From Glycine soja (lineage: Eukaryota; Streptophyta; Magnoliopsida; Fabales; Fabaceae), in NCBI RefSeq assembly GCF_004193775.1, contig NC_041016.1:10627395-10691394 (forward strand): a stretch of DNA of 64,000 bases, read 5' to 3'. Below the pieces are notes generated by a model. That model worked only from the letters and a program-made list of their open reading frames with translations. It searched no databases and was not told the DNA's origin. Every line of letters starts with the position of its first letter. The first letter of the stretch is position 1. This document shows, piece after piece, positions 1-11,700 of the stretch. The position numbers and the translations under genes were made by a program.

Positions 1-3000
1 TCTCACCATGAATTTATTCCAAATACATTATTGATCCCTGGCTTCCTGTCTACTCAGACACACACATACTCATTAATTTGATGTGGCTCAAGTTCCTATA
101 GATGGAACAGATATTATTGTGGTTCATTCACTAACTTAGTAACTTGTGTAGGGAGGTCAAACGTTCTATTCTTGTGTAAGGGTAAAGATGTTCAGAGATT
201 TTTTCTTCTTCCTCGGCTGAATTGTGATGGATCTTTCAAGAAAATTGGAGAATTTATGTGGTGATTCAAGAGAAAAAGATATAAAACTCAAAAACAAGAA
301 TGAGAATGAGACACACTGTGAGAGATAAGGCACCTATCCCTTCCTTTGAGTTTAGGGATGAAAACTCCAACTCTACAATTCACTTCTTTCTTGATATAGC
401 TTTTCCCTATGCCAGATTTAACTACCCTAAGCAACTCTTCTAGAAGCTGTTATACATTTGTAACTACCCACCATGTCACCTTGATTTGGTGCACTAGGTA
501 CTTCTGCTGCTGATGGTGGCTTAAGTCATTTGTTATATCAATTTGTGTTCTACTAGTATTAGCATTAGTTTGTTCTCCGTGTTAAATAAGTAGTTTTTAA
601 GTTGCTAGCTTTAACATATTTATTAGCCAGCCCCAACCAAAGTGCCTTAAAGAAATATGCATTACCCACTCAATTTATACATGTGCATTCGAAAAATTAC
701 AAATTTGGGCAACATTCTCAGCGAAGAGGGTGATATGTGTCATGACATAATTGGTATTTTGGGTCAAATGTGAACATTTTTAGTGATTAGCAAATGAATT
801 TAGACAAGTCAGCTTCACCTTTTAGCCGAAACATTCCTCCACAAACATTTCATATGTTGATCCTAGGACAAATATATTTGATTGCATGCTTATTTCAGCT
901 TTCTGAAAAGCAAACTCCTGCTTTTATTGAAGATAAAGTCAGGAAGTTATAATGGTGAAAGAGCAGAGCACTATGCTATTGGTCGAAGGAAGAAAAGTTC
1001 AAACAGGAGGCTCAACTATGCTTTTACATTAATATACTATTTAATTTAGTTTATTTCAAAGAAATAATCAATTGTTTTTATCGGCTTTTTAATAGAATTT
1101 TTTTAAAAATAAATGGTCATTTCGTGAATGGGTTTGCATTATATTTTCCTCACTATTGGTGGGGACAAAAGTAATGTAAAAGAAAATATCAGCTGGCTTA
1201 GCTGGAATTATAAGAGTAAAATAACCAGTATAAGTTTTAAGGATTTGAAATGTTTGAACCTTGCCATGATCTGCAACTGCAGACAGAGTTTAGAGCTATT
1301 GATGGAAAAATCTCTGTTCCACAAATTCATAAGAATTAAGTACTTATCATTTGATTCAATTTTGGTACCTATGCGGGTCATAAGCATGACATTTGGAAGG
1401 GAAGGAAAATAATTGAAAAGGGTTTTCCATTGGCGGGTCTGTCAAGGAAACTCCATATCTTCTTGATGATGTTTTGGATTCGGATACCTTTTGGATTAGG
1501 CCATGTCTTATTTGTTCAAATTTGATGTCTACATGCAATAATTAATAGTGGCACCTTCTTCATGCCACATTGGTCTTTCACTGTTATAGTCTCTCTTTTC
1601 CTCCTAAATTGGAGAGTATATTCTGTTTGAGTCCTTCACAAGTAGATTATTGCCCTGCTGAATACTTCACTCAAATACTTTGATGTATTAAATCCATTCA
1701 CAAATCATTAACTTATTAATTTTTTTTGTTTAGACCACATATAAGTTTCATTGGACATAATTCTGTTCGAACTAATAAGATTACTATAACAACTTCTCCT
1801 CAGTTGATCCACGTAATTGTTGATAATCATTAACTTATATTGAATACACATTACACTGACTAATGTTATTAACTTATTATCACTAAGTTAGTACAAGAAT
1901 CTCTCGTGTTCTACGTAGAATTCCGGTGGCCATATGATATGACCAGAGAATCAATTTTTTCTCAGTCCAATAATAGTTCACATTCTGTGGCGAATTTCAT
2001 TGGTAAAAGAACAACTTAATACAACACAAGCAATAAATAAAAAAATGAAGCTCTGATTTTAAAGCGTGAATCTATGGCATATTCTATATTGAGCTTAGAC
2101 AATATCAGTCAAAACATAAGGTAGGGGATGAAAGGAGTAGACAAGGTATCACTTTCTCATAGCACGAGACCAAGTAGAGTCAAATTCCATATGATTCCAC
2201 GTGCTTCTCGTTCCAATGTTCCCCAATGATTCTGACTTTGCATTTACATCACCTATTGTTGTGCTAAATAAGGCTTTGTATTATGAGATCCAAGAAAACA
2301 TGCTAAATTATTCGGCTTTGTTTGTGTCTTAAAATGATTCCTTTGTTCAAAGAAACTCTGCCTGCGTGCCTGGGATACCCACCAACCCCACTGTCACTCA
2401 CTCACACGCCCAGCCATAATCATAGTTTTTTTCAAGCTCTTTGGGTCTTATCCCACTTTTGGGACCCCAAAAGTCAACCTTTTTTATGCTCCTTTCTTCC
2501 AATTCTTTTAGTATATATTACAAATATTCTCTACAAGACATATATGATCAAAATACTATTACTATACTGTAATTAACAATATTATCTCCCTAAGTAAATT
2601 GCATATATAAAATTTAAATTTAAAATTTAAAATTAAACTAAAATAATTTTATATCAGGTTGATCCATGTTTTCAATATTCTTTTCTTTTAATTCTAAAGT
2701 ATATATCCATTATAATATGTAATTTGATCAAGGGAAATGGCCTAGTGGTCCCATTAAACAATTATCTAATGTGCTCCAATTATTAAGGCAACACCTATTG
2801 TTCATTGTGTAGTGGAAAGAATTATATAGTCAATCACATCATGCAATATCTAAAGACAGCTTTAAGAAAAAGAAGATAAAAAGAATAGCGTTGTTGTTGG
2901 AGTTCACTGTGGCAGCTCCTGTGTGTTACATTTGTATAGTTTTTCTGCCAATTAACAAATGTAACCTCACATTTCCTAGTTCTTACTGGCAACCAATTGG

Positions 3001-3782
3001 AATGGAGGAAATTGATATAATCCATATTATAAAGCCATGAAGATAGAAAAGGAACGCGTTGCGTTGCTGAATTACGCAGCTCATAAAGTGACAAGAAAGT
3101 CCATATCAGATTGCCAAATAATTGCAATAACAAACTTAATTGTGATGTTGCTTATCCAAATTAGGATTAACCTTGAAATTTCACTTTGTAATTTGTGGTA
3201 AGATCACCACGTACTTTCACATTCTTGATTGATAAATTAATTGTTACACGCTCATCAACTTTATAATATATATAGGTAAGATTTGTTTTTGTTGCCTTCA
3301 AACAACTATATAACAAATAAAACTAGCATGCCCTCATAAAAATCATTTTGTCATATAAGAAAAAAAATGTCAATATAACAAGCCTGTCACGCATTATGAA
3401 TTAATGTCATGTTATTTTGAATTTTTTTATTAAACATATATTTGAGAATGTCAGTCCACTTGCTCTTCTTACATCTTATAAACATTTTTTTATTTATATA
3501 ATAAATATAACAGGAACATTTCTTAAAATTAATATCATTACTATCTAAAAAAAAATATCGTTACCGTACTTTTTTATATTATTAATTAAATTAATCTATT
3601 ACATTTTGAGCTTCTTGCATTCATTTTAGAATACTCCTAAGTTCTAACTCACATCCATAACAGGTTTTTCATGAATAAAGTATATTTTTTTGGTAAAAAA
3701 GAACCCTATGTCTCAGGAAAATGTATATTAATTTATTTTTTTAATGATATAATGACAACTACCTTTATGTATATGATATTGT

Positions 3783-3833
<51 letters not shown>

Positions 3834-4683
3834 TCCATAAACTCTATTTTCAAATTCAGGGGGAAAAATCTACATCATCTTTGAATATTAAAGACAAGAG
3901 AAGACTGATAACAACTTAAAAAAATAAATTATATAACGTCTTAGTTCATCACTGTTCATAGCAACGTTATAACTTAAGTTTTATGTGTACATAATTAAAT
4001 GTAACGGATGATATTATCAACACCCTTCTCCTCAAACCAAAATATATACTTCCTCACCGTTTGTATTAAACTGAAGCACTTATTTTTCATTACATTATAT
4101 AAATATTAAACAGCCAAATCCAATATATATAGCTTGGCAAGAAACATTCCTCCACCATTGATTGGTAAAATGCTGTTACACCACAAGGAGGTACCTTGTT
4201 ATTAGTTTCGTCTTCCTATTTCACCAAACAAAAAACCAACCCACCTTCTCTTCCTAAAAAAAATATATATGCAAGAAACGAATCAATAGTCCACATAACC
4301 ACGCATATTCTCGTTCACTAAAAAATAAAAATCAACGGCAAAACATATCAATTTGAAAAAAGAAAATCTTTCTTTAACTCCAAAAAATCACAAATGTTAG
4401 TTATATTACTCGCGTTCAAGAATGAATACGTTATTGTCCAAGAATTAAAATAACCAATAATCCATCTTAAAAATTAAACTCAAGCTTACACGGTACAAAC
4501 TTGACTTTAATTTTTAAGATGAAAAATAATTCTGACAATTAAAACAAGCAATAAATGCCGTACAACGAAGGGTGTTATCTCAAATTAAAATCAATTAATA
4601 CTTCAGTAAGACTAAGACATATCAAAATCAAGATAACATATATTTTTTAAAATTATAAAAAAAGAATAAGAATAATTAAAATA
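1..4683. other. AT-rich intergenic region, no gene recognised
   Basis: I see no open frame here with recognisable protein features. The short frames at 1128-1412, 2322-2576 and 2834-3133 have low-complexity or AT-driven compositions and no family resemblance. The only discrete structure is an AT dinucleotide tract near 3.79 kb, listed separately. The last few hundred bases presumably contain the promoter of the gene that starts at 4984. Confidence 0.6.
3787..3829. repeat. (AT)n microsatellite
   Basis: About 21 uninterrupted AT units. Tracts like this are common in legume intergenic DNA and likely vary in length between accessions. Confidence 0.95.
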
Positions 4684-4782
4684 ATGTTTGGTAGTATAGA
4701 CTTATTAGATGGTAGTAGTACAAAAACTCCAAAGAGGTCGCATTCTGGAGTGGGGAGTTTTCAACTCACAACAACCCTTCCT

Positions 4783-4790
4783 TTTATAAT
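4783..4790 (+). promoter_or_regulatory. Candidate TATA box of the 4984 gene
   Basis: A TTTATAAT motif lies about 195 bases before the start codon at 4984. A pyrimidine-rich CTCTCT/CTTC stretch follows (4825-4975), which is typical of a plant 5' leader. The transcription start is inferred. Confidence 0.4.
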
Positions 4791-4983
4791 TAATTCACAC
4801 ACACAGAGAGTCACGCGCCTTCGTTTCTTCCCCTTTCTCTCTCCGTGGAAACCGGTTACTTTCTATTTTCTCCCTTCCTTCTAACCAATGTTCCATTATT
4901 CCTAACCCTTAAACTAAACTAAACCCTTTCTTTCACTTGTTTCAATTTAAGTTTCTTCAACTCTTCTTCTCCCTTAAACGACG

Positions 4984-6147
4984 ATGCCGTTTCCGTGGAA
5001 GAAAAACCGCGTCCCCCGAATCTCCCAAATCGTCGCCGATCTCCAATCGCCCAAACGCGGCGGCTCCCTCGTCGTCGAGACCGGCTTCCCCACCTCCCTC
5101 ATCGACCTTTTCGTCAAAAACCGAAGTCGCTTCCAAAAACACCGCTCCAAAAAACCACCGCCGCCGCCGCCGCCAAAATCCCTCTCCGCCACCGATCCGC
5201 CTCCCCCGCCGCCTCCCTCTCCGGCCACCTCTCCGCCGCCACGCGTCCCCACCTTTCCAGCCACTCCAATACAACAAAACGACACCGCCGTTTCGGCTCC
5301 GGATCGAATTGCCCAGTGCTCTCCCCGGTCGGGTGTGAACGCTGTCGTTCTCGTCGCGAAGATTCTGATGGTGTTGGTTCTGGTCGCGAGCGTGGAGAGG
5401 CTCACCGTCGGAATCACCGCGTCGGCGTTCTCCCTTCTGCTTCTCGAATACGCAGGCCGGCGCGTCGTGGTTTCGTGTTCTGTTCCAGAATCATGGTGGT
5501 TCCAAAAGGTTGGGATGAAGGAGCGTGTTGAAAGAATTGAATTTGAATCCGAGGAATTGAGCAACAAGGGTTTGTCAATCGATGAAATTGAGGATGTGGA
5601 AACAACCGACGAAGTGGGTGTTAGTTGCGAAATTGGTGACGTGGCATTGAAGGTTTTGGAGCCGTGTTTATGTGATGAAGATGTTTCTGAATGCAAGATT
5701 AGACCTAGCCGAAGTGGTAGGTTTAGGTCCAAGATGGTGAAGCTTGTTTCTAAGAAATTTCGTGGGTCTAAGAAAGAGAAAAAGGGTGAGGTGAATAAAC
5801 ACAATGAGGGTGAGTCAGGGAGTGAAATTTCAAGCGCTGTGGGGGAAGAAAAGTTACCAATTTTAGAAATTGAAGTAGAGGAAGAGAATGGGGATAATAA
5901 GTCAAGTAACAGTAAACTTGATTGTGGAATCACTTGTTCCTATGATAATGAGAAGAGAGTGGAAAGAGTTGGGAATTCAGGTTCTTCCATGGTTTTAGTT
6001 ATGATTATTGCCCTTGTTGGGCTTCTTTTGGGGCGCTTCCCAGCATTGGTTCTTTTGATGACATGGTGTTGCTTGATGAAGATAGTTGGGATTCTATGGA
6101 GATCACAGAATGTGCCTATGATCAAGTGTTCTGTTTCAAACTCTTGA
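4984..6147 (+). CDS. Plant-specific membrane protein, ethylene-responsive nuclear protein (ERT2)-like
   Basis: Single open frame of 387 codons. The N-terminus (MPFPWKK, then RISQIVADLQSPKRGGSLVVET, followed by GFPTSLIDLFVKNR, residues 1-50) is a conserved basic block that I recall from a plant family annotated as ethylene-responsive nuclear protein or ribosomal L34e-like; that name rests on memory. A proline-rich linker with runs of P follows (57-100). A hydrophobic segment lies at about 119-155, an acidic and lysine-rich central part at 180-330, and a second long hydrophobic stretch at about 335-372. The two hydrophobic segments predict a membrane protein, which sits oddly with a nuclear name. 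The first in-frame ATG is used; it directly precedes the conserved block. The proline-rich half is GC-rich, so antisense and shifted frames are open there and should be ignored. Function is not established. Confidence 0.8.
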   Translation: MPFPWKKNRVPRISQIVADLQSPKRGGSLVVETGFPTSLIDLFVKNRSRFQKHRSKKPPPPPPPKSLSATDPPPPPPPSPATSPPPRVPTFPATPIQQNDTAVSAPDRIAQCSPRSGVNAVVLVAKILMVLVLVASVERLTVGITASAFSLLLLEYAGRRVVVSCSVPESWWFQKVGMKERVERIEFESEELSNKGLSIDEIEDVETTDEVGVSCEIGDVALKVLEPCLCDEDVSECKIRPSRSGRFRSKMVKLVSKKFRGSKKEKKGEVNKHNEGESGSEISSAVGEEKLPILEIEVEEENGDNKSSNSKLDCGITCSYDNEKRVERVGNSGSSMVLVMIIALVGLLLGRFPALVLLMTWCCLMKIVGILWRSQNVPMIKCSVSNS

Positions 6148-6359
6148 TGGAACAAGTTTTTGTTTTGACTTCTTTTTTTTTTTCCCACTTTGTTTCTAGA
6201 TGAAGATACACAGCTGGTAAAAGATTCATGTTGGTCTAAAAGACTGAGGAGTGAGGAGAGGATTATTCCCATGATAGGAACTCCAACCATTTGTTGGGAA
6301 TCCAACTTCATGCGTTGTACTTTGAGATGTAAATTTATAGATAGATAGATACTAATCAC

Positions 6360-8480
6360 AGTCCATACATTCTTTCTTTGTCTATGATGTTAATTAGTTA
6401 TTCTTATGTGTGATGCGTCCTATATGTTTTGTTCAGTTGTTAACTTCTAATGCGTTGTTTTAGATGGATGGCAAAAGATTGAAAAGGTTAGAAGATGCAG
6501 ATAGGAAGGAATGGAACTTCTGGTGACTTTATTCCCCTTTGTATTCCGTTGTGTAGAATGTTACATATCTTCTAGATTGGGAAATAAGATTGGAAACGGC
6601 TATGAAATTATATTTAGCGTGTTTGAGATTTTTTAAAAAAAACTAGGGATAAAATGGATTTGAGAAGTGATAAATTCATAATTTTTTGTCATTTTATTCA
6701 CCCATAGTAAAATTTCCAAATAAAAAAGAACTTCAATGCACCGATACATTGATATTCCTCCAAAGTTAGCTTTTAAAAATATTCAAACATGGCATAAGTT
6801 TCTTCGTTTTTGTTTGTTCCCTGTGTCTTTATTACGGAGAAAGGGAGAAAAAAAAATACAGATAATGACGCATTCTTAGAAATAACGTAAATAAAATTCC
6901 AAAGGATGTATATAAATATAATATAGTAGAGAGAGAGAGAGTAAAAAATGTATCTTATTTCATTCACATAGGGACATTATACAAGTAAATAAAAGAATCC
7001 CCAAGCGAGAAAATTTGGGAACTATGGTTTGATAATTATTTACAATATCCTCTTCAGATTGTCTTTATCAACGAAAACTCAGCCCATCATATTTTTTTAT
7101 GGAAAATAAAATAAAATTTGAGTGAATTAGATTTCGAAGGTTGATTACGTTAGGACAAACTTCAAGATTTAAATATGACATATAAAAACAACGAGAACAA
7201 AAATTAAATTCACATCTTTTTAAAATATAAGTTCATTACTTACTAATTAAAAGAGCATTAATTGATAACACATCATATCTTATTAGGAGGAATCAAACCA
7301 AACAAATTATAGATATCATAGAAATCGTTATATCACAAGTAAATAAATATACATTCTTTAACATGCGAAAGTATATGCTTAACATCATTGCAATGTCTTC
7401 TGTTAGACTCACTTGATGGGAAGTATTTGATCATACAAGTAACAAATTTGTTTCCATAAACTCTTATGATACCCGATTCTCACAATTTTTTACTATTTGA
7501 ACGAACAAGGTAATGTGATAAAAAAAAAGCAATAAAAAATAATAAAGCAACTAAGATTTTAAGTAACTCTAAGATAACTACTACTGTTAAAAAAAAACTA
7601 CTATACATGCATGTTTTTCAATTTTTAATGTGAAGAAATAGTATGTGAAAAGTTATGGTTTCAAATTCCTTCTTAGTTTCCTATAATTTCACGTAATCTG
7701 ACTCAATTTTGTGCACTAGTACTAATTTTAGATATAATTAGAAAAAATTCAAATTACACATTAACTATAAATATTATCAAGATAGAATATATAATATATA
7801 AGTAGAAAAAATTCTTATTCTGAGTTAATTTTATAATTTAATTAAATTTAAATTCATATTTTAAGATAATATTAGAGATTATTCTAAATATATTAATGGA
7901 TCATTCATGTTATTTATGCATCAAACATTGAACATGTGAGACATAACACACTCTCTATAAGCTTATTTTTTGAGTTAAATTAGACTCAATCTCATATCTT
8001 AAAAGTTAATTTTGTTAAACCAACAAAAGTTTAGATAAGTTGAATATTGAAAACTTATTAAAATCAAGATAGACCTTAAAGATGTGTTTGTTTCTAGATG
8101 TGGTGCATGACTGCTTAAATAGCACAGGACAACGAGCAAGACAAATTTTTACGTTATGTGTGTGGTTTGTTGTACATGTACATGCACAACACAAATGTAA
8201 AAATATGAAATTTAACATAATATATTTTTTTGTTAATTTATCACAGTATGTTACTCAAATTGGAGTTCATAAAGGCATGGCTAGGAGTCCAAATTCTTAG
8301 AATTTTAACAGATTTAATTGTTAGTTGTTAGCAACTTTTTTTTTTATAATCAATCATGTGTAATATATTTTCATGGCTATCGGCATCGATCGATGTAAAT
8401 CATGAGATGATATCTCGTGTGGTCATGAAGGCGTTGATTCAAGCAAAGGAAACAGATTGTACTGTAAAGTTTATAAAGGT
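6360..8480. other. AT-rich intergenic region
   Basis: The first few hundred bases probably hold the 3' UTR and polyadenylation region of the upstream gene. Beyond that I see only AT-rich sequence with homopolymer runs and no convincing coding frame. Confidence 0.5.
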
Positions 8481-8488
8481 ATTTTTAG

Positions 8489-8745
8489 GTAAGCACTTCT
8501 AAAAGAAAAAAAATAAAAAGAAAAAAGATGAGATGAAATTTTTCATAAACAAAAATAAGCTCTTCATAAATTCATTTTTAAAAGCTCATCAATATAGTTT
8601 CTTTAAAAGATGAGATGACATCTACAAATTAGCTAATAGAAAATTTATTTTAGCTAATGGAGAATTTCATTTCATTTTTTTCTTCTTATTTTCTTCTTCT
8701 AGAAGTACTTCTAGAGAAGCTTACATCCAAACAGGCCTTAGATTT
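8489..8745. repeat. MITE-like fold-back repeat
   Basis: The left part (GTAAGCACTTCTAAAAGAA, then a purine-rich stretch ending GATGAGATGAAATTT) is approximately the reverse complement of the right part (AAATTTCATTTC, pyrimidine-rich, ending AGAAGCTTAC). The outermost right sequence reads ATCCAAACAGGCC, which inverted gives GGCCTGTTTGGAT, a start common in plant MITEs. A related copy of the right arm is at 27,957-28,058. I could not fix the target-site duplication, so the ends are approximate. Confidence 0.55.
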
Positions 8746-11700
8746 AACATCAGCTTTTGAGTCCACATTACACTCTTCCAATCTTCGAAGGATTTGGTTC
8801 AATCTAACGTTATTTGAGTTTCTGTGCTCCGAGAAAGTTCCAATTTTCTCTTGTTATACCGCACTGCAAAACAACATAGAACAAAGTGGGAACGAACATG
8901 AGAAAGAGAGAAGAAAAAATAAGGATAATTTTGAATTTTTTAACCGTTAACCACCAGACAAAAAGTTATCCCATGAAATAATGAGTTACAAATTTCGAGT
9001 TTTGTCAGTTGTTCACTAATTATTATTGAAAACAAACACTAGACAAATGTTTTTGTTATGTTCAATTCTCTAAAATTTGATTAATCAAACACACCTGAAA
9101 TTCAAAAAAATACTTATAGAAATATTATATGATATATATTAATAAAATTCTCATATTAATAATGAGATTCAAACAAACATCCTGATAAAATGTGTCTTAT
9201 TGAAACAACCTTTAACACACTTTATATATAAAATTAGAACGAATACTATTCAAATGTAATTGATGAATTTACTGTATAATTTATAATATTAGTGGGTAAA
9301 AACATGAACTTGGAGCATTGGGGAGGAGGTGGGGGATTCTGAATAATAGATAGACGAAAGTGGTTATTTTAAGAACTAGAAGCTTCGGTTGCCATTTAAT
9401 GGTGAAAAGGCAAATTAATGTTCATGATATACAAACGAAATAAAAGGGGTATCAAGTTTATGTGAGAGGAACTAATAAAAAGGCAACAAGCACCACATAT
9501 CATGCTCAATTGGTCATACTCATCATAAAGGAGTAGGTGATTCCCGTGAAGTGTGAATTACCTCTTGAGTTGGGTATATTTATTGGAGTGGATAAGGGAC
9601 ATCAATAAGTGAAGTGAGTTGTTTTTGGGACAACATTTGTGGTGCTTGTGAAGGTTTGTGCCTCTTTCACTCTTTGCATAGGAGACAATCATAAGTACAT
9701 AATCAATAGAGCATTGCTAATTCCCAGCAAAACATGTAGCGAATATTCCGGTACTGATTTTTTGCTCTGAAGTATCTATATCATGATAAGTTGTGAAATG
9801 TATGTAAGTTCTTCACTTGATGCTAGACGTATCATAATAAATTTAAAATCATAAGACGAGATGAAATGTTGTGATATTTTCTTAAATCGATCTTTAAATT
9901 AATCTTTTCGCAAGGGTTGTTCGAGTGGTAAATTAGCTTGATTGTCCTAATTGCTGAGCCTGTATATGCCAATCAAAATTAATAAAACCAATATATATAT
10001 ATCAAAATAGAGTAATTAGATATTACTTTTCCAATTACATGCTTAGAAATTCGTATAGACAGAAAAACAAACGAAAACTTTAAAATGTGACACAATATAT
10101 ATTTGACGTAATTGTATTTTTTTTACCCTTCAATTTTGATTTTAGTCTCTTAAATTTCTTGAAAAAATTAAGTTCCTTAGAATAAACAAACTTAATCCCT
10201 TGGTTAGTTTTTTATTATTAAAAAGACGCCTAAAATCAGGTATGGCATTTATTTCATAATTTAATTCACATATCACACCGACTAATATTAATTATTATTG
10301 TCATGGGAATTCTTTTTGGACATGTGCAATAGACTATAAAGCTTTTGTTCAATATATTATATATATATTCTATGTAAGTAACTTTCAATTTAACGTTCAA
10401 TTTTAATAGAATATTATTCAATTAAAAACATGTAATAATAGTATTTTCGTAATGTAAGGTCGCGAATTAAGATTAGAATCTTTATTAGTAAAGGTATCTA
10501 TATATTTTTTTTGACAAACAAAGGTATCTATATTTAATAACGGACTAACAAAATTACCTCAAAAACATATGATGTGCAAAATATATAGAAAAGTGCATAA
10601 AGCTCAATTTTTTTTTGTTTATGTACCAAAAAGGAATGACGTGATGCGTTCAATTTTGGAGAACAAAGTCAGAAGAAATAAATTCAAAATTAAATGTTGA
10701 TAATTGAAACTTGTCAAATCTGAAAATAAAAAGGTTACTTATACATGAAACGTAACAACACCGCTATAATATTAATTGTGAGGTTGGAAATTTATTAAAA
10801 AAGCACCATGATATTAATATTTTTTTTAAATTAAAATATTATTAAATCATATGTATTTATTTATAGGTAAATTATGTTTTGTTTTATTTTTTTATGAAAT
10901 TTACTTTTAATTTCTAAATATTTTTAGACCAATTTTAGCCTTTTAACTATTATCCATAATTTATTTTTGGTCCCCTTATTGAGTACTACCATCAAGAAAT
11001 GTGAAGAATCAATCACAAAAATCACGTGAACTAATCTAACACGATAATCGCATGTAAAAATTTGTACAAATTATGTTTAGTTTCTTATTTTTTTAATTAA
11101 ATTTCCTTTTAGTTTCTCAACAATATTTTGATTGGATTTACTCTCTCGATTACTATTTATAAATGTTTTTAATTTTTCTCGTTAAACATTATCAATTAAA
11201 TAATGATATCATAATCAAATATAACATATCACATAAATTATTAGTATGATGTGAAAGTCACATGATAAATTATGAAACACAAGTAACAAATGTAATTTAT
11301 AAATTAAATAAGAATTTACTTGTTAAAAAAAAGTTGTGTCTCACAATTTTTTATTTAATTTCAAATTAGTTGTGAAAAATAAATAAAAAAAGAATATGAA
11401 AAAAACCCAACTAAGAAAAACATTTGTGAAAATTTCTAAAGCTCAATTTTCTAATTCTTCCTAACCCTTTTTCTTAAACAAACACCAAATCTTTTTCATT
11501 TCAATCTCGTTGCTCATATAAATCCTTTTGTTCCATAAGCAACAATGTGCATAGAGGGCAAACAAGTGGTGAAAATGGTAGAAAGAGAGTGAGGTGACAA
11601 TGACAGGTTTCAATGTCGCGATAGAGAGATATGAAAGTGTAATAATTATTTTCTATAACCAGTGATCAAGTGATTGAAAATAATAAAAGAGAAGAATAAA

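Noticed and set aside
1128..1538. Overlapping plus and minus frames possibly from a gene fragment
   Set aside because: No recognisable domain, no splice structure, and codon use no different from surrounding AT-rich DNA.
4957..5933. Long open frames on the minus strand and in other plus frames across the 4984 gene
   Set aside because: They are by-products of the GC-rich, proline-codon-rich first half; only the 4984 frame has a conserved N-terminus and hydrophobic segments.
9903..9965. GGTTGTTCGAGTGGTAAATTAG considered as a tRNA-like segment
   Set aside because: Only part of a D-arm-like motif is present; no acceptor stem or T-loop pairing could be drawn.
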